NCBI GenBank assembly: GCA_033782935.1
Contig: JAWQEG010000283.1
Coordinates: forward strand, 2,046,001 to 2,110,000
Direction: 5' to 3'
DNA from: Petrolisthes cinctipes
Lineage: Eukaryota; Arthropoda; Malacostraca; Decapoda; Porcellanidae
Length of the DNA: 64,000 nucleotides
The notes under the pieces are model-generated. The model worked only from the letters and a program-made list of their open reading frames with translations, ran no database searches and was not told where the DNA came from. Each line of letters begins with the position of its first letter. Position 1 is the stretch's first letter. Position numbers and translations under genes: made by a program. Shown here piece after piece: positions 9,546 through 22,225 of this stretch.

Positions 9546-12500
9546 GTGTTAGAGTATTTTCAAAATACAGGCCAAAAACATACTGAAAATCGATCTTTTA
9601 GGTGCCCAAAAGTCGATATGTGCATGCATCTTCTGTACCCGATAATATCTCAAATTCTGGCCCTAAACACCCGAAAATTCGATATTTTGGGGTCCCAGAA
9701 GCGATCTGTACATGCCTACTCCGTGTTAGAGTATTTTCAAAATTCAGGCCCAAAACATGCTGAAAATCGATATTTTTGGTGCCCAAAGTCAATTTGTGCA
9801 TGTATCTTCTGTACCCGTTTATATCTCAAATTCAGGCTCAAAACACCCGAAAACTCAATATTTTGGGGTCCCAGATGCAATCTGTACATGCCTACTCAGT
9901 GCAAGAATATTTTCAAAATATAGGCTAAAAACATGCTAAAAATCGATCTTTTAGGTGCCAAAAAGTCGATATCTCAAATTCAGTCCCAAAACACCCGAAA
10001 ATTCGATATTTAGGGGTCCCAGAAGCGATTTGTACATGCCTACTCCGTGTTAGAGTATTTTCAAAATACATGCTCAAAACATATTGAAAATCGATCTTTT
10101 AGGGGCACAAAAGTCGATATGTGCATGCATCTTCAGTACCCGTTTATATCTCAAATTCAGGCTCAAAACACCCGAAAATTCGATATTTTGGGGTCCCAGA
10201 AGCGATCTGTACATGCCTACTCCGTGTTAGAGTATTTTCAATATTCAGGCCCAAAACATGCTGAAAATCGATATTTTTGGTGCCCAAAGTCAATATGTGC
10301 ATGTATCTTCTGTACCCGTTTATATCTCAAATTCAGGCTCAAAACACCCGAAAATTCAATATTTTGGGGTCCCAGAAGCAATCTGTACATGCCTACACAG
10401 TGCTAGAATATTTTCAAAGTATAGGCTAAAAACATGCTGAAAATCGATATTTTAGGTGCCAAAAAATCGATATCTCAAATTCAGTCACAAAACACCCGAA
10501 AATTCGATATTTAGAGGTCCCAGAAGGTATCTGTACATGCCTACTCCGTGTTAGAGTATTTTTAAAATACAGGCCAAAAACATACTGAAAATCGATATTT
10601 TAGGTGCCAAAAAGTCGATATGTGCATGCATCTTCTGTACCCGTTTATATCTCAAATTCTGGCCCTAAACACCCGAAAACTCGATATTTTGGGGTCCCAG
10701 AAGCGATCTGTACATGCCTACTCCGTGTTAGAGTATTTTCAAAATTCAGGCCCAAAACATGCTGAAAATCGATATTTTTGGTGCCCAAAGTCAATATGTG
10801 CATGTATCTTCTGTACCCGTTTATATCTCAAATTCAGGCTCAAAACACCCGAAAATTCAATATTTTGGGGTCCCAGAAGCAATCTGTACATGCCTACACA
10901 GTGCTAGAATATTTTCAAAATATAGGCTAAAAACATGCTAAAAATCGACATTTTAGGTGCCAAAAAATCGATATCTCAAATTCAGTCCCAAAACACCCGA
11001 AAATTCGATATTTAGAGGTCCCAGAAGGTATCTGTACATGCCTACTCCGTGTTAGAGTATTTTCAAAATACAGGCCAAAAACATACTGAAGATCGATCTT
11101 TTAGGTGCCCAAAAGTCGATATGTGCATGCATCTTCTGTACCCGTTTATATCTCAAATTCTGGCCCTAAACACCCGAAAATTCGATATTTTGGGTTCCCA
11201 GAAGCGATCTGTACATGCCTACTCCGTGTTAGAGTATTTTCAAAATTCAGGCCCAAAACATGCTGAAAATCGATATATTTGGTGCCCAAAGTCAATATGT
11301 GCATGTATCTTCTGTACCCGTTTATATCTCAAATTCAGGCTCAAAACACCCGAAAATTCAATATTTTGGGGTCCCAGAAGCAATCTGTACAATGCTAGAA
11401 TATTTTCAAAATATAGACTAAAAACATGCTAAAAATCGATCTTTGAGGTGCCAAAAAGTCGATATCTCAAATTCAGTCCCAAAACACCCGAAAATTCGAT
11501 ATTTAGGGGTCCCAGAAGCGATCTGTAAATGCTTACTCCGTGTTAGAGTATTTTCAAAATACATGCTCAAAACATACTGAAAATCGATCTTTTAGGTGCA
11601 CAAAAGTCGATATGTGCATGCATCTTCAGTACCCGTTTATATCTCAAATTCAGGCTCAAAACACCCGAAAATTCGATATTTTGGGGTCCCAGAAGCGATC
11701 TGTACATGCCTACTCTGTGTTAGAGTATTTTCAAAATTCAGGCTCAAACCATGCTGAAAATCGATATTTTTGGTGCCCAAAGTCAATATGTGCATGTATC
11801 TTCTGTACCCGTTTATATCTCAAATTCAGGCTCAAAACACCCGAAAATTCAGTGTTTTGGGGTCCCAGAAGCAGTCTGTACATGCCTACTCAGTGCTAGA
11901 ATATTTTCAAAATATAGGCTAAAAACATGCTAAAAATCGATCTTTTAGGTGCCAAAAAGTCGATATCTCAAATTCAGTCCCAAAACACCCGACAATTCGA
12001 TATTTAGGGGTCCCAGAAGCGATCTGTACATGCCTACTCCGTGTTAGAGTTTTTTCAAAATACATGCTCAAAACATACTGAAAATCGATCTTTTAGGTGC
12101 ACAAAAGTCGATATGTGCATGCATCTTCAGTACCCGTTTATATCTCAAATTCAGGCTCAAAACACCCGAAAATTCAATATTTTGGGGTCCCAGAAGCAAT
12201 CTGTACATGCCTACTCCGTGTTAGAGTATTTTCAAAATACATGCTCAAAACATACTGAAAATCGATCTTTTAGGTGCACAAAAGTCGATATGTGCATGCA
12301 TCTTCAGTACCCGTTTATATCTGAAATTCAGACTCAAAACCCCCGAAAATTCAATATTTTGGGGTCCCAGAAGCAATCTGTACATGCCTACACAGTGCTA
12401 GAATATTTTCAAAATATAGGCTAAAAACATGCTAAAAATCGACATTTTAGGTGCCAAAAAATCGATATCTCAAATTCAGTCCCAAAACACCCGAAAATTC

Positions 12501-13534
12501 GATATTTAGAGGTCCCAGAAGGTATCTGTACATGCCTACTCCGTGTTAGAGTATTTTCAAAATACAGGCCAGAAACATACTGAAAATCGATCTTTTAGGT
12601 GCCCAAAAGTCGATATGTGCATGCATCTTCTGTACCCGTTTATATCTCAAATTCTGGCCCTAAACACCCGAAAACTCGATATTTTGGGGTCCCAGAAGCG
12701 ATCTGTACATGCCTACTCCGTGTTAGAGTATTTTCAAAATTCAGGCCCAAAACATGCTGAAAATAGATATTTTTGGTGCCCAAAGTCAATATGTGCATGT
12801 ATCTTCTGAACCCGTTTATATCTCAAATTCAGGCTCAAAACACCCGAAAATTCAATATTTTGGGATCCAAGAAGCAATCTGTACAGTGCTAGAATATTTT
12901 CAAAATATAGGCTAAAAACATGCTAAAAACCGATCTTTTAAGTGCTAAAAAGTCGATATCTCAAATTCAGTCCCAAAACACCCGAAAATTCGATATTTAG
13001 GGGTCCCAGAAGCGATCTGTACATGCCTACTCCGTGTTAGAGTATTTTCAAAATACATGCTCAAAACATACTGAAAATCGATCTTTTAGGTGCACAAAAT
13101 TCGATATGTGCATGCATCTTCAGTACCCGTTTATATCTCAAATTCAGGCTCAAAACACCCGAAAATTCGATATTTTGGGGTCCCAGAAGCGATCTGTACA
13201 TGCCTACTCCGTGTTAGAGTATTTTCAAAATTCAGGCCCAAAACATGCTGAAAATCGATATTTTTGGTGCCCAAAGTCAATATGTGCATGTATCTTCTGT
13301 ACCCGTTTATATCTCAAATTCAGGCTCAAAACACCCGAAAATTCAATATTTTGGGGTCCCAGAAGCAATCTGTACATGCCTACTCAGTGCTAGAATATTT
13401 TCAAAATATAGGCTAAAAACATGCGAAAAATCGATCTTTTAGGTGCCAAAAAGTCGATATCTCAAATTCAGTCCCAAAACACCCGAAAATTCGATATTTA
13501 GGGGTTCCAGAAGCGATCTGTACATGCCTACTCC
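9546..13534 (+). repeat. B2-rich block, type 2 dominated
   Basis: Trimers start at 9546 (A2-B2-C2), 10047 (A1/2-B2-C1), 10548 (A2-B2-C1), 11049 (A2-B2(166)-C2), 11540 (A1/2-B2-C2), 12041 (A1-A1-C1, 502 bp), 12543 (A2-B2(166)-C2) and 13034 (A1/2-B2-C2). B1 is absent. Three A monomers have an A1 front and an A2 rear, so the type 1 trimer has been partly overwritten by type 2. A BamHI site (GGATCC) lies at 12863. Confidence 0.87.
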
Positions 13535-16500
13535 GTGTTAGAGTATTTTCAAAATACATGCTCAAAACATACTGAAAATCGATCTTTTAGGTGCACAAAA
13601 GTCGATATGTGCATGCATCTTCAGTACCCGTTTATATCTCAAATTCAGGCTCAAAACACCCGAAAATTCAATATTTTTATGGTCCCAGAAGCAATCTGTA
13701 CATGCCTACTCAGTGTTAGAGTATTTTCATAATACAGGCCAAAAACATGCTGAAAATCGATATTTTAGATGCCCAAAGTCAATATGCGCATGTATCTTCT
13801 GTACCCGTTTATATCTCAAATTCAGGCTCAAAACACCCGAAAATTCAATATTTTGGGGTCTTAGAAGCAATCTGTACATGCCTACACAGTGCTAGAATAT
13901 TTTCAAAATATAGGCTAAAAACATGCTAAAAATCGAAATTTTAGGTGCCAAAAAATCGATATCTCAAATTCAGTCCCAAAACACCCAAAAATTCGATATT
14001 TAGAGGTCCCAGAAGGTATCTGTACATGCCTACTCCGTGTTAGAGTATTTTCAAAATACAAGCCAAAAACATACTGAAAATCGATCTTTTAGGTGCCCAA
14101 AAGTCGATATGTGCATGCATCTTCTGTACCCGTTTATATCTCAAATTCTGGCCCTAAACACCCGAAAATTCGATATTTTGGGGTCCCAGAAGCGATCTGT
14201 ACATGCCTACTCCGTGTTAGAGTATTTTCAAAATTCAGGCTCAAACCATGCTGAAAATCGATATTTTTGGTGCCCAAAGTCAATATGTGCATGTATCTTC
14301 TGTACCCGTTTATATCTCAAATTTAGGCTCAAAACACCCGTAAATTCAATATTTTGGGGTCCCAGAAGCAGTCTGTACATGCCTACTCAGTGCTAGAATA
14401 TTTTCAAAATATAGGCTAAAAACATGCTAAAAATCGATCTTTTAGGTGCCAAAAAGTCGATATCTCAAATTCAGTCCCAAAACACCCGAAAATTCGATAT
14501 TTAGGGGTCCCAGAAGCGATCTGTACATGCCTACTCCGTGTTAGAGTATTTTCAAAATACATGCTCAAAACATACTGAAAATCGATCCTTTAGGTGCACA
14601 AAAGTCGATATGTGCATTAATCTTCAGTACCCGTTTATATCTAAAATTCAGGCTCAAAACACCCGAAAATTCAATATTTTGGGGTCCCAGAAGCAATCTG
14701 TACATGCCTACTCAGTGTTAGAGTATTTTCAAAATACAGGCCAAAAACATGCTGAAAATCGATATTTTAGATGCCCAAAGTCAATATGTGCATGTATCTT
14801 CTGTACCCGTTTATATCTCAAATTCAGGCTCAAAACACCCGAAAATTCAATATTTTGGGGTCCCAGAAGCAATCTGTACATGCCTACACAGTGTTAGAGT
14901 ATTTTCAAAATACAGGCCCAAAACATGCTGAAAATCGATATTTTAGATGCCCAAAGTCAATATGTGCATGTATCTTCTGTACCCGTTTATATCTCAAATT
15001 CAGGCTCAAAACACCCGAAAATTCAATATTTTGGGGTCCCAGAAGCAATCTGTACATGCCTACTCAGTGCTAGAATATTTTCAAAATATAGGCTAAAAAC
15101 ATGCTAAAAATCGATCTTTTAGGTGCCAAAAAGTCGATATCTCAAATTCAGTCCCAAAACACCCAAAAATTCGATATTTAGGGGTCCCGGAAGCGATCTG
15201 TACATGCCTACTCCGTGTTAGAGTATTTTCAAAATACATGCTCAAAACATACTGAAAATCGATCTTTTAGGTGCACAAAAGTCGATATGTGCATGCATCT
15301 TCAGTACCCGTTTATATCTCAAATTCAGGCTCAAAACACCCGAAAATTCAATATTTTGGGGTCCCAGAAGCAATCTGTACATGCCTACTCAGTGTTAGAG
15401 TATTTTCATAATACAGGCCAAAAACATGCTGAAAATCGATATTTTAGATGCCCAAAGTCAATATGCGCATGTATCTTCTGTACCCGTTTATATCTCAAAT
15501 TCAGGCTCAAAACACCCGAAAATTCAATATTTTGGGGTCTTAGAAGCAATCTGTACATGCCTACACAGTGCTAGAATATTTTCAAAATATATGCTAAAAA
15601 CATGCTAAAAATCGAAATTTTAGGTGCCAAAAAATCGATATCTCAAATTCAGTCCCAAAACACCCAAAAATTCGATATTTAGAGGTCCCAGAAGGTATCT
15701 GTACATGCCTACTCCGTGTTAGAGTATTTTCAAAATACAAGCCAAAAACATACTGAAAATCGATCTTTTAGGTGCCCAAAAGTCGATCTGTGCATGCGTC
15801 TTCTGTACCCGTTTATATCTCAAATTCTGGCCCTAAACACCCGAAAATTCGATATTTTGGGGTCCCAGAAGCGATCTGTACATGCCTACTCCGTGTTAGA
15901 GTATTTTCAAAATTCAGGCTGAAACCATGCTGAAAATCGATATTTTTGGTGCCCAAAGTCAATATGTGCATGTATCTTCTGTACCCGTTTATATCTCAAA
16001 TTCAGGCTCAAAACACCCGAAAATTCAATATTTTGGGGTCCCAGAAGCAATCTGTACATGCCTACACAGTGTTAGAGTATTTTCAAAATACAGGCCCAAA
16101 ACATGCTGAAAATCGATATTTTAGATGCCCAAAGTCAATATGTGCATGTATCTTCTGTACCCGTTTATATCTCAAATTCAGGCTCAAAACACCCGAAAAT
16201 TCAATATTTTGGGGTCCCAGAAGCAATCTGTACATGCCTACTCAGTGCTAGAATATTTTCAAAATATAGGCTAAAAACATGCTAAAAATCGATCTTTTAG
16301 GTGCCAAAAAGTCGATATCTCAAATTCAGTCCCAAAACACCCAAAAATTCGATATTTAGGGGTCCCAGAAGCGATCTGTACATGCCTACTCCGTGTTAGA
16401 GTATTTTCAAAATACATGCTCAAAACATACTGAAAATCGATCTTTTAGGTGCACAAAAGTCGATATGTGCATGCATCTTCAGTACCCGTTTATATCTCAA

Positions 16501-17394
16501 ATTCAGGCTCAAAACACCCGAAAATTCAATATTTTGGGGTCCCAGAAGCAATCTGTACATGCCTACTCAGTGTTAGAGTATTTTCATAATACAGGCCAAA
16601 AACATGCTGAAAATCGATATTTTAGATGCCCAAAGTCAATATGCGCATGTATCTTCTGTACCCGTTTATATCTCAAATTCAGGCTCAAAACACCCGAAAA
16701 TTCAATATTTTGGGGTCTTAGAAGCAATCTGTACATGCCTACACAGTGCTAGAATATTTTCAAAATATAGGCTAAAAACATGCTAAAAATCGAAATTTTA
16801 GGTGCCAAAAAATCGATATCTCAAATTCAGTCCCAAAACACCCAAAAATTCGATATTTAGAGGTCCCAGAAGGTATCTGTACATGCCTACTCCGTGTTAG
16901 AGTATTTTCAAAATACAAGCCAAAAACATACTGAAAATCGATCTTTTAGGTGCCCAAAAGTCGATATGTGCATGCGTCTTCTGTACCCGTTTATATCTCA
17001 AATTCTGGCCCTAAACACCCGAAAATTCGATATTTTGGGGTCCCAGAAGCGATCTGTACATGCCTACTCCGTGTTAGAGTATTTTCAAAATTCAGGCTGA
17101 AACCATGCTGAAAATCGATATTTTTGGTGCCCAAAGTCAATATGTGCATGTATCTTCTGTACCCGTTTATATCTCAAATTCAGGCTCAAAACACCCGAAA
17201 ATTCAATATTTTGGGGTCCCAGAAGCAGTCTGTACATGCCTACTCAGTGCTAGAATATTTTCAAAATATAGGCTAAAAACATGCTAAAAATCGATCTTTT
17301 AGGTGCCAAAAAGTCGATATCTCAAATTCAGTCCCAAAACACCCGAAAATTCGATATTTAGGGGTCCCAGAAGCGATCTGTACATGCCTACTCC
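13535..17394 (+). repeat. Amplified block with 1178-bp repeats
   Basis: Units start at 13535 (A1(178)-B1-C1), 14037 (A2-B2-C2), 14538 (A1-B1-B1-C2), 15215 (A1-B1-C1), 15716 (A2-B2-B1-C2), 16393 (A1-B1-C1) and 16894 (A2-B2-C2). The trimers at 13535, 15215 and 16393 share rare variants (TTTTCATAATACAGG, ATATGCGCATG, GGGGTCTTAGAAGC, CGAAATTTTAGG). Sequence from about 14.9 to 16.0 kb recurs 1178 bp further on. The extra length over 1002 bp is exactly one B1 monomer (176 bp). Confidence 0.89.
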
Positions 17395-19073
17395 GTGTTA
17401 GAGTATTTTCAAAATACATGCTCAAAACATACTGAAAATCGATCCTTTAGGTGCACAAAAGTCGATATGTGCATTCATCTTCAGTACCCGTTTATATCTC
17501 AAATTCAGGCTCAAAACACCCGAAAATTCAATATTTTGGGGTCCCAGAAGCAATCTGTACATGCCTACTCAGTGTTAGAGTATTTTCAAAATACAGGCCA
17601 AAAACATGCTGAAAATCGATATTTTAGATGCCCAAAGTCAATATGTGCATGTATCTTCTGTACCCGTTTATATCTCAAATTCAGGCTCAAAACACCCGAA
17701 AATTCAATATTTTGGGGTCCCAGAAGCAATCTGTACATGCCTACTCAGTGCTAGAATATTTTCAAAATATAGGATAAAAACATGATAAAAATCGATCTTT
17801 TAGGTGCCAAAAAGTCGATATCTCAAATTCAGTCCCAAAACACCCAAAAATTCGATATTTAGGGGTCCCAGAAGCGATCTGTACATGCCTACTCCGTGTT
17901 AGAGTATTTTCAAAATACATGCTCAAAACATACTGAAAATCGATCTTTTAGGTGCACAAAAGTCGATATGTGCATGCATCTTCAGTACCCGTTTATATCT
18001 CAAATTCAGGCTCAAAACACCCGAAAATTCAATATTTTGGGGTCCCAGAAGCAATCTGTACATGCCTACTCAGTGTTAGAGTATTTTCAAAATACAGGCC
18101 AAAAACATGCTGAAAATCGATATTTTAGATGCCCAAAGTCAATATGTGCATGTATCTTCTGTACCCGTTTATATCTCAAATTCAGGCTCAAAACACCCGA
18201 AAATTCAATATTTTGGGGTCCCAGAAGCAATCTGTACATGCCTACACAGTGTTAGAGTATTTTCAAAATACAGGCCCAAAACATGCTGAAAATCGATATT
18301 TTAGATGCCCAAAGTCAATATGTGCATGTATCTTCTGTACCCGTTTATATCTCAAATTCAGGCTTAAAACACCCGAAAAATCAATATTTTGGGGTCCCAG
18401 AAGCAATCTGTACATGCCTACACAGTGCTAGAATATTTTCAAAATATAGGCTAAAAACATGCTAAAAATCGACATTTTAGGTGCCAAAAAATCGATATCT
18501 CAAATTCAGTCCCAAAACACCCGAAAATTCGATATTTAGAGGTCCCAGAAGGTATCTGTACATGCCTACTCCGTGTTAGAGTATTTTCAAAATACAGGCC
18601 AAAAACATACTGAAAATCGATCTTTTAGGTGCCCAAAAGTCGATATGTGCATGCATCTTCTGTACCCGTTTATATTTCAAATTCTGGCCCTAAACACCCG
18701 AAAATTCGATATTTTGGGGTCCCAGAAGCGATCTGTACATGCCTACTCCGTGTTAGAGTATTTTCAAAATTCAGGCCCAAAACATGCTGAAAATCGATAT
18801 TTTTGGTGCCCAAAGTCAATATGTGCATGTATCTTCTGTACCCGTTTATATCTCAAATTCAGGCTCAAAACACCCGAAAATTCAATATTTTGGGGTCCCA
18901 GAAGTAATCTGTACATGCCTACTCAGTGCTAGAATATTTTCAAAATATAGGCTAAAAACATGCTAAAAATCGATCTTTTAGGTGCCAAAAAGTCGATATC
19001 TCAAATTCAGTCCCAAAACACCCGAAAATTCGATATTTAGGGGTCCCAGAAGCGATCTGTACATGCCTACTCC
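17395..19073 (+). repeat. A1-B1-C2, A1-B1-B1-C1, A2-B2-C2
   Basis: Units start at 17395 (501 bp), 17896 (677 bp, doubled B1) and 18573 (501 bp). The C2 at 17748 has AGGATAAAAACATGATAAAA in place of the usual GGCTAAAAACATGC. Two type 1 A monomers occur in a row because a type 2 trimer is missing between them. Confidence 0.87.
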
Positions 19074-22000
19074 GTGTTAGAGTATTTTCAAAATACATGC
19101 TCAAAACATACTGAAAATCGATCTTTTAGGTGCCCAAAAGTCGATATGTGCATGCATCTTCTGTATCCGTTTATATCTCAAATTTTGGCCCTAAACACCC
19201 GAAAACTCGATATTTTGGGGTCCCAGAAGCGATCTGTACATGCCTACTCCGTGTTAGAGTATTTTCAAAATTCAGGCCCAAAACATGCTGAAAATCGATA
19301 TTTTTGGTGCCCAAAGTCAATATGTGCATGTATCTTCTGTACCCGTTTATATCTCAAATTCAGGCTCAAAACACCCGAAAATTCAATATTTTGGGATCCC
19401 AGAAGCAATCTGTACAGTGCTAGAATATTTTCAAAATATAGGCTAAAAACATGCTAAAAATCGTTCTTTTAGGTGCTAAAAAGTCGATATCTCAAATTCA
19501 GTCCCAAAACACCCGAAAATTCGATATTTAGGGGTCCCAGAAGCGATCTGTACATGCCTACTCCGTGTTAGAGTATTTTCAAAATACATGCTCAAAACAT
19601 ACTGAAAATCGATCTGTTAGGTGCACAAAAGTCGATATGTGCATGCATCTTCAGTACCCGTTTATATCTCAAATTCAGGCTCAAAACACCCGAAAATTCG
19701 ATATTTTTGGGTCCCAGAAGCGATCTGTACATGCCTACTCCGTGTTAGAGTATTTTCAAAATTCAGGCCCAAAACATGCTGAAAATCGATATTTTTGGTG
19801 CCCAAAGTCAATATGTGCATGTATCTTCTGTACCCGTTTATATCTCAAATTCAGGCTCAAAACACCCAAAAATTCAATATTTTGGGGTCCCAGAAGCAAT
19901 CTGTACATGCCTACTCAGTGCTAGAATATTTTCAAAATATAGGCTAAAAACATGCTAAAAATCGATCTTTTAGGTGCCAAAAAATCGATATCTCAAATTC
20001 AGTCCCAAAACACCCGAAAATTCGATATTTAGGGGTCCCAGAAGCGATCTGTACATGCCTACTCCGTGTTAGAGTATTTTCAAAATACATGCTCAAAACA
20101 TACTGAAAATCGATCTTTTAGGTGCACAAAAGTCGATATGTGCATGCATCTTCAGTACCCGTTTATATCTCAAATTCAGGCTCAAAACACCCGAAAATTC
20201 AATATTTTGGGGTCCCAGAAGCAATCTGTACATGCCTACTCAGTGTTAGAGTATTTTCATAATACAGGCCAAAAACATGCTGAAAATCGATATTTTAGAT
20301 GCCCAAAGTCAATATGTGCATGTATCTTCTGTACCCGTTTATATCTCAAATTCAGGCTCAAAACACCCGAAAATTCAATATTTTGGGATCCCAGAAGCAA
20401 TCTGTACAGTGCTAGAATATTTTCAAAATATAGGCTAAAAACATGCTAAAAATCGTTCTTTTAGGTGCTAAAAAGTCGATATCTCAAATTCAGTCCCAAA
20501 ACACCCGAAAATTCGATATTTAGGGGTCCCAGAAGCGATCTGTACATGCCTACTCCGTGTTAGAGTATTTTCAAAATACATGCTCAAAACATACTGAAAA
20601 TCGATCTGTTAGGTGCACAAAAGTCGATATGTGCATGCATCTTCAGTACCCGTTTATATCTCAAATTCAGGCTCAAAACACCCGAAAATTCGATATTTTG
20701 GGGTCCCAGAAGCGATCTGTACATGCCTACTCCGTGTTAGAGTATTTTCAAAATTCAGGCCCAAAACATGCTGAAAATCGATATTTTTGGTGCCCAAAGT
20801 CAATATGTGCATGTATCTTCTGTACCCGTTTATATCTCAAATTCAGGCTCAAAACACCCAAAAATTCAATATTTTGGGGTCCCAGAAGCAATCTGTACAT
20901 GCCTACTCAGTGCTAGAATATTTTCAAAATATAGGCTAAAAACATGCTAAAAATCGATCTTTTAGGTGCCAAAAAATCGATATCTCAAATTCAGTCCCAA
21001 AACACCCGAAAATTCGATATTTAGGGGTCCCAGAAGCGATCTGTACATGCCTACTCCGTGTTAGAGTATTTTCAAAATACATGCTCAAAACATACTGAAA
21101 ATCGATCTTTTAGGTGCACAAAAGTCGATATGTGCATGCATCTTCAGTACCCGTTTATATCTCAAATTCAGGCTCAAAACACCCGAAAATTCAATATTTT
21201 GGGGTCCCAGAAGCAATCTGTACATGCCTACTCAGTGTTAGAGTATTTTCATAATACAGGCCAAAAACATGCTGAAAATCGATATTTTAGATGCCCAAAG
21301 TCAATATGTGCATGTATCTTCTGTACCCGTTTATATCTCAAATTCAGGCTCAAAACACCCGAAAATTCAATATTTTGGGGTCCCAGAAGCAATCTGTACA
21401 TGCCTACTCAGTGTTAGAGTATTTTCAAAATACAGGCCAAAAACATGCTGAAAATCGATATTTTAGATGCCCAAAGTCAATATGTGCATGTATCTTCTGT
21501 ACCCGTTTATATCTCAAATTCAGGCTTAAAACACCCGAAAAATCAATATTTTGGGGTCCCAGAAGCAATCTGTACATGCCTACACAGTGCTAGAATATTT
21601 TCAAAATATAGGCTAAAAACATGCTAAAAATCGACATTTTAGGTGCCAAAAAATCGATATCTCAAATTCAGTCCCAAAACACACGAAAATTCGATATTTA
21701 GAGGTCCCAGAAGGTATCTGTACATGCCTACTCCGTGTTAGAGTATTTTCAAAATACAGGCCAAAAACATACTGAAAATCGATCTTTTAGGTGCCCAAAA
21801 GTCGATATGTGCATGCATCTTCTGTACCCGTTTATATTTCAAATTCTGGTGCTAAACACCCGAAAATTCGATATTTTGGGGTCCCAGAAGCGATCTGTAC
21901 ATGCCTACTTCGTGTTAGAGTATTTTCAAAATTCAGGCCCAAAACATGCTGAAAATCGATATTTTTGGTGCCCAAAGTCAATATGTGCATGTATCTTTTG

Positions 22001-22225
22001 TACCCGTTTATATCTCAAATTCAGGCTCAAAACACCCGAAAATTCAATATTTTGGGATCCCAGAAGCAATCTGTACAGTGCTAGAATATTTTCAAAATAT
22101 AGGCTAAAAACATGCTAAAAATCGTTCTTTTAGGTGCTAAAAAGTCGATATCTCAAATTCAGTCCCAAAACACCCGAAAATTCGATATTTAGGGGTCCCA
22201 GAAGCGATCTGTACATGCCTACTCC
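19074..22225 (+). repeat. 992-bp repeats with BamHI-marked short B
   Basis: Units start at 19074 (A1/2-B2(166)-C2), 19565 (A1/2-B2-C2), 20066 (A1-B1(166)-C2), 20557 (A1/2-B2-C2), 21058 (A1-B1-B1-C1) and 21735 (A2-B2(166)-C2). The 166-bp B monomers end GGGATCCCAG, creating BamHI sites at 19394, 20386 and 22055, and are followed by C2 copies with ATCGTTCTTTTAGGTGC. The A copies at 19565, 20557 and 22226 share GATCTGTTAGG or GATCTGTTTGG. Spacing between the first two marker sets is 992 bp (491 + 501). Confidence 0.89.
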
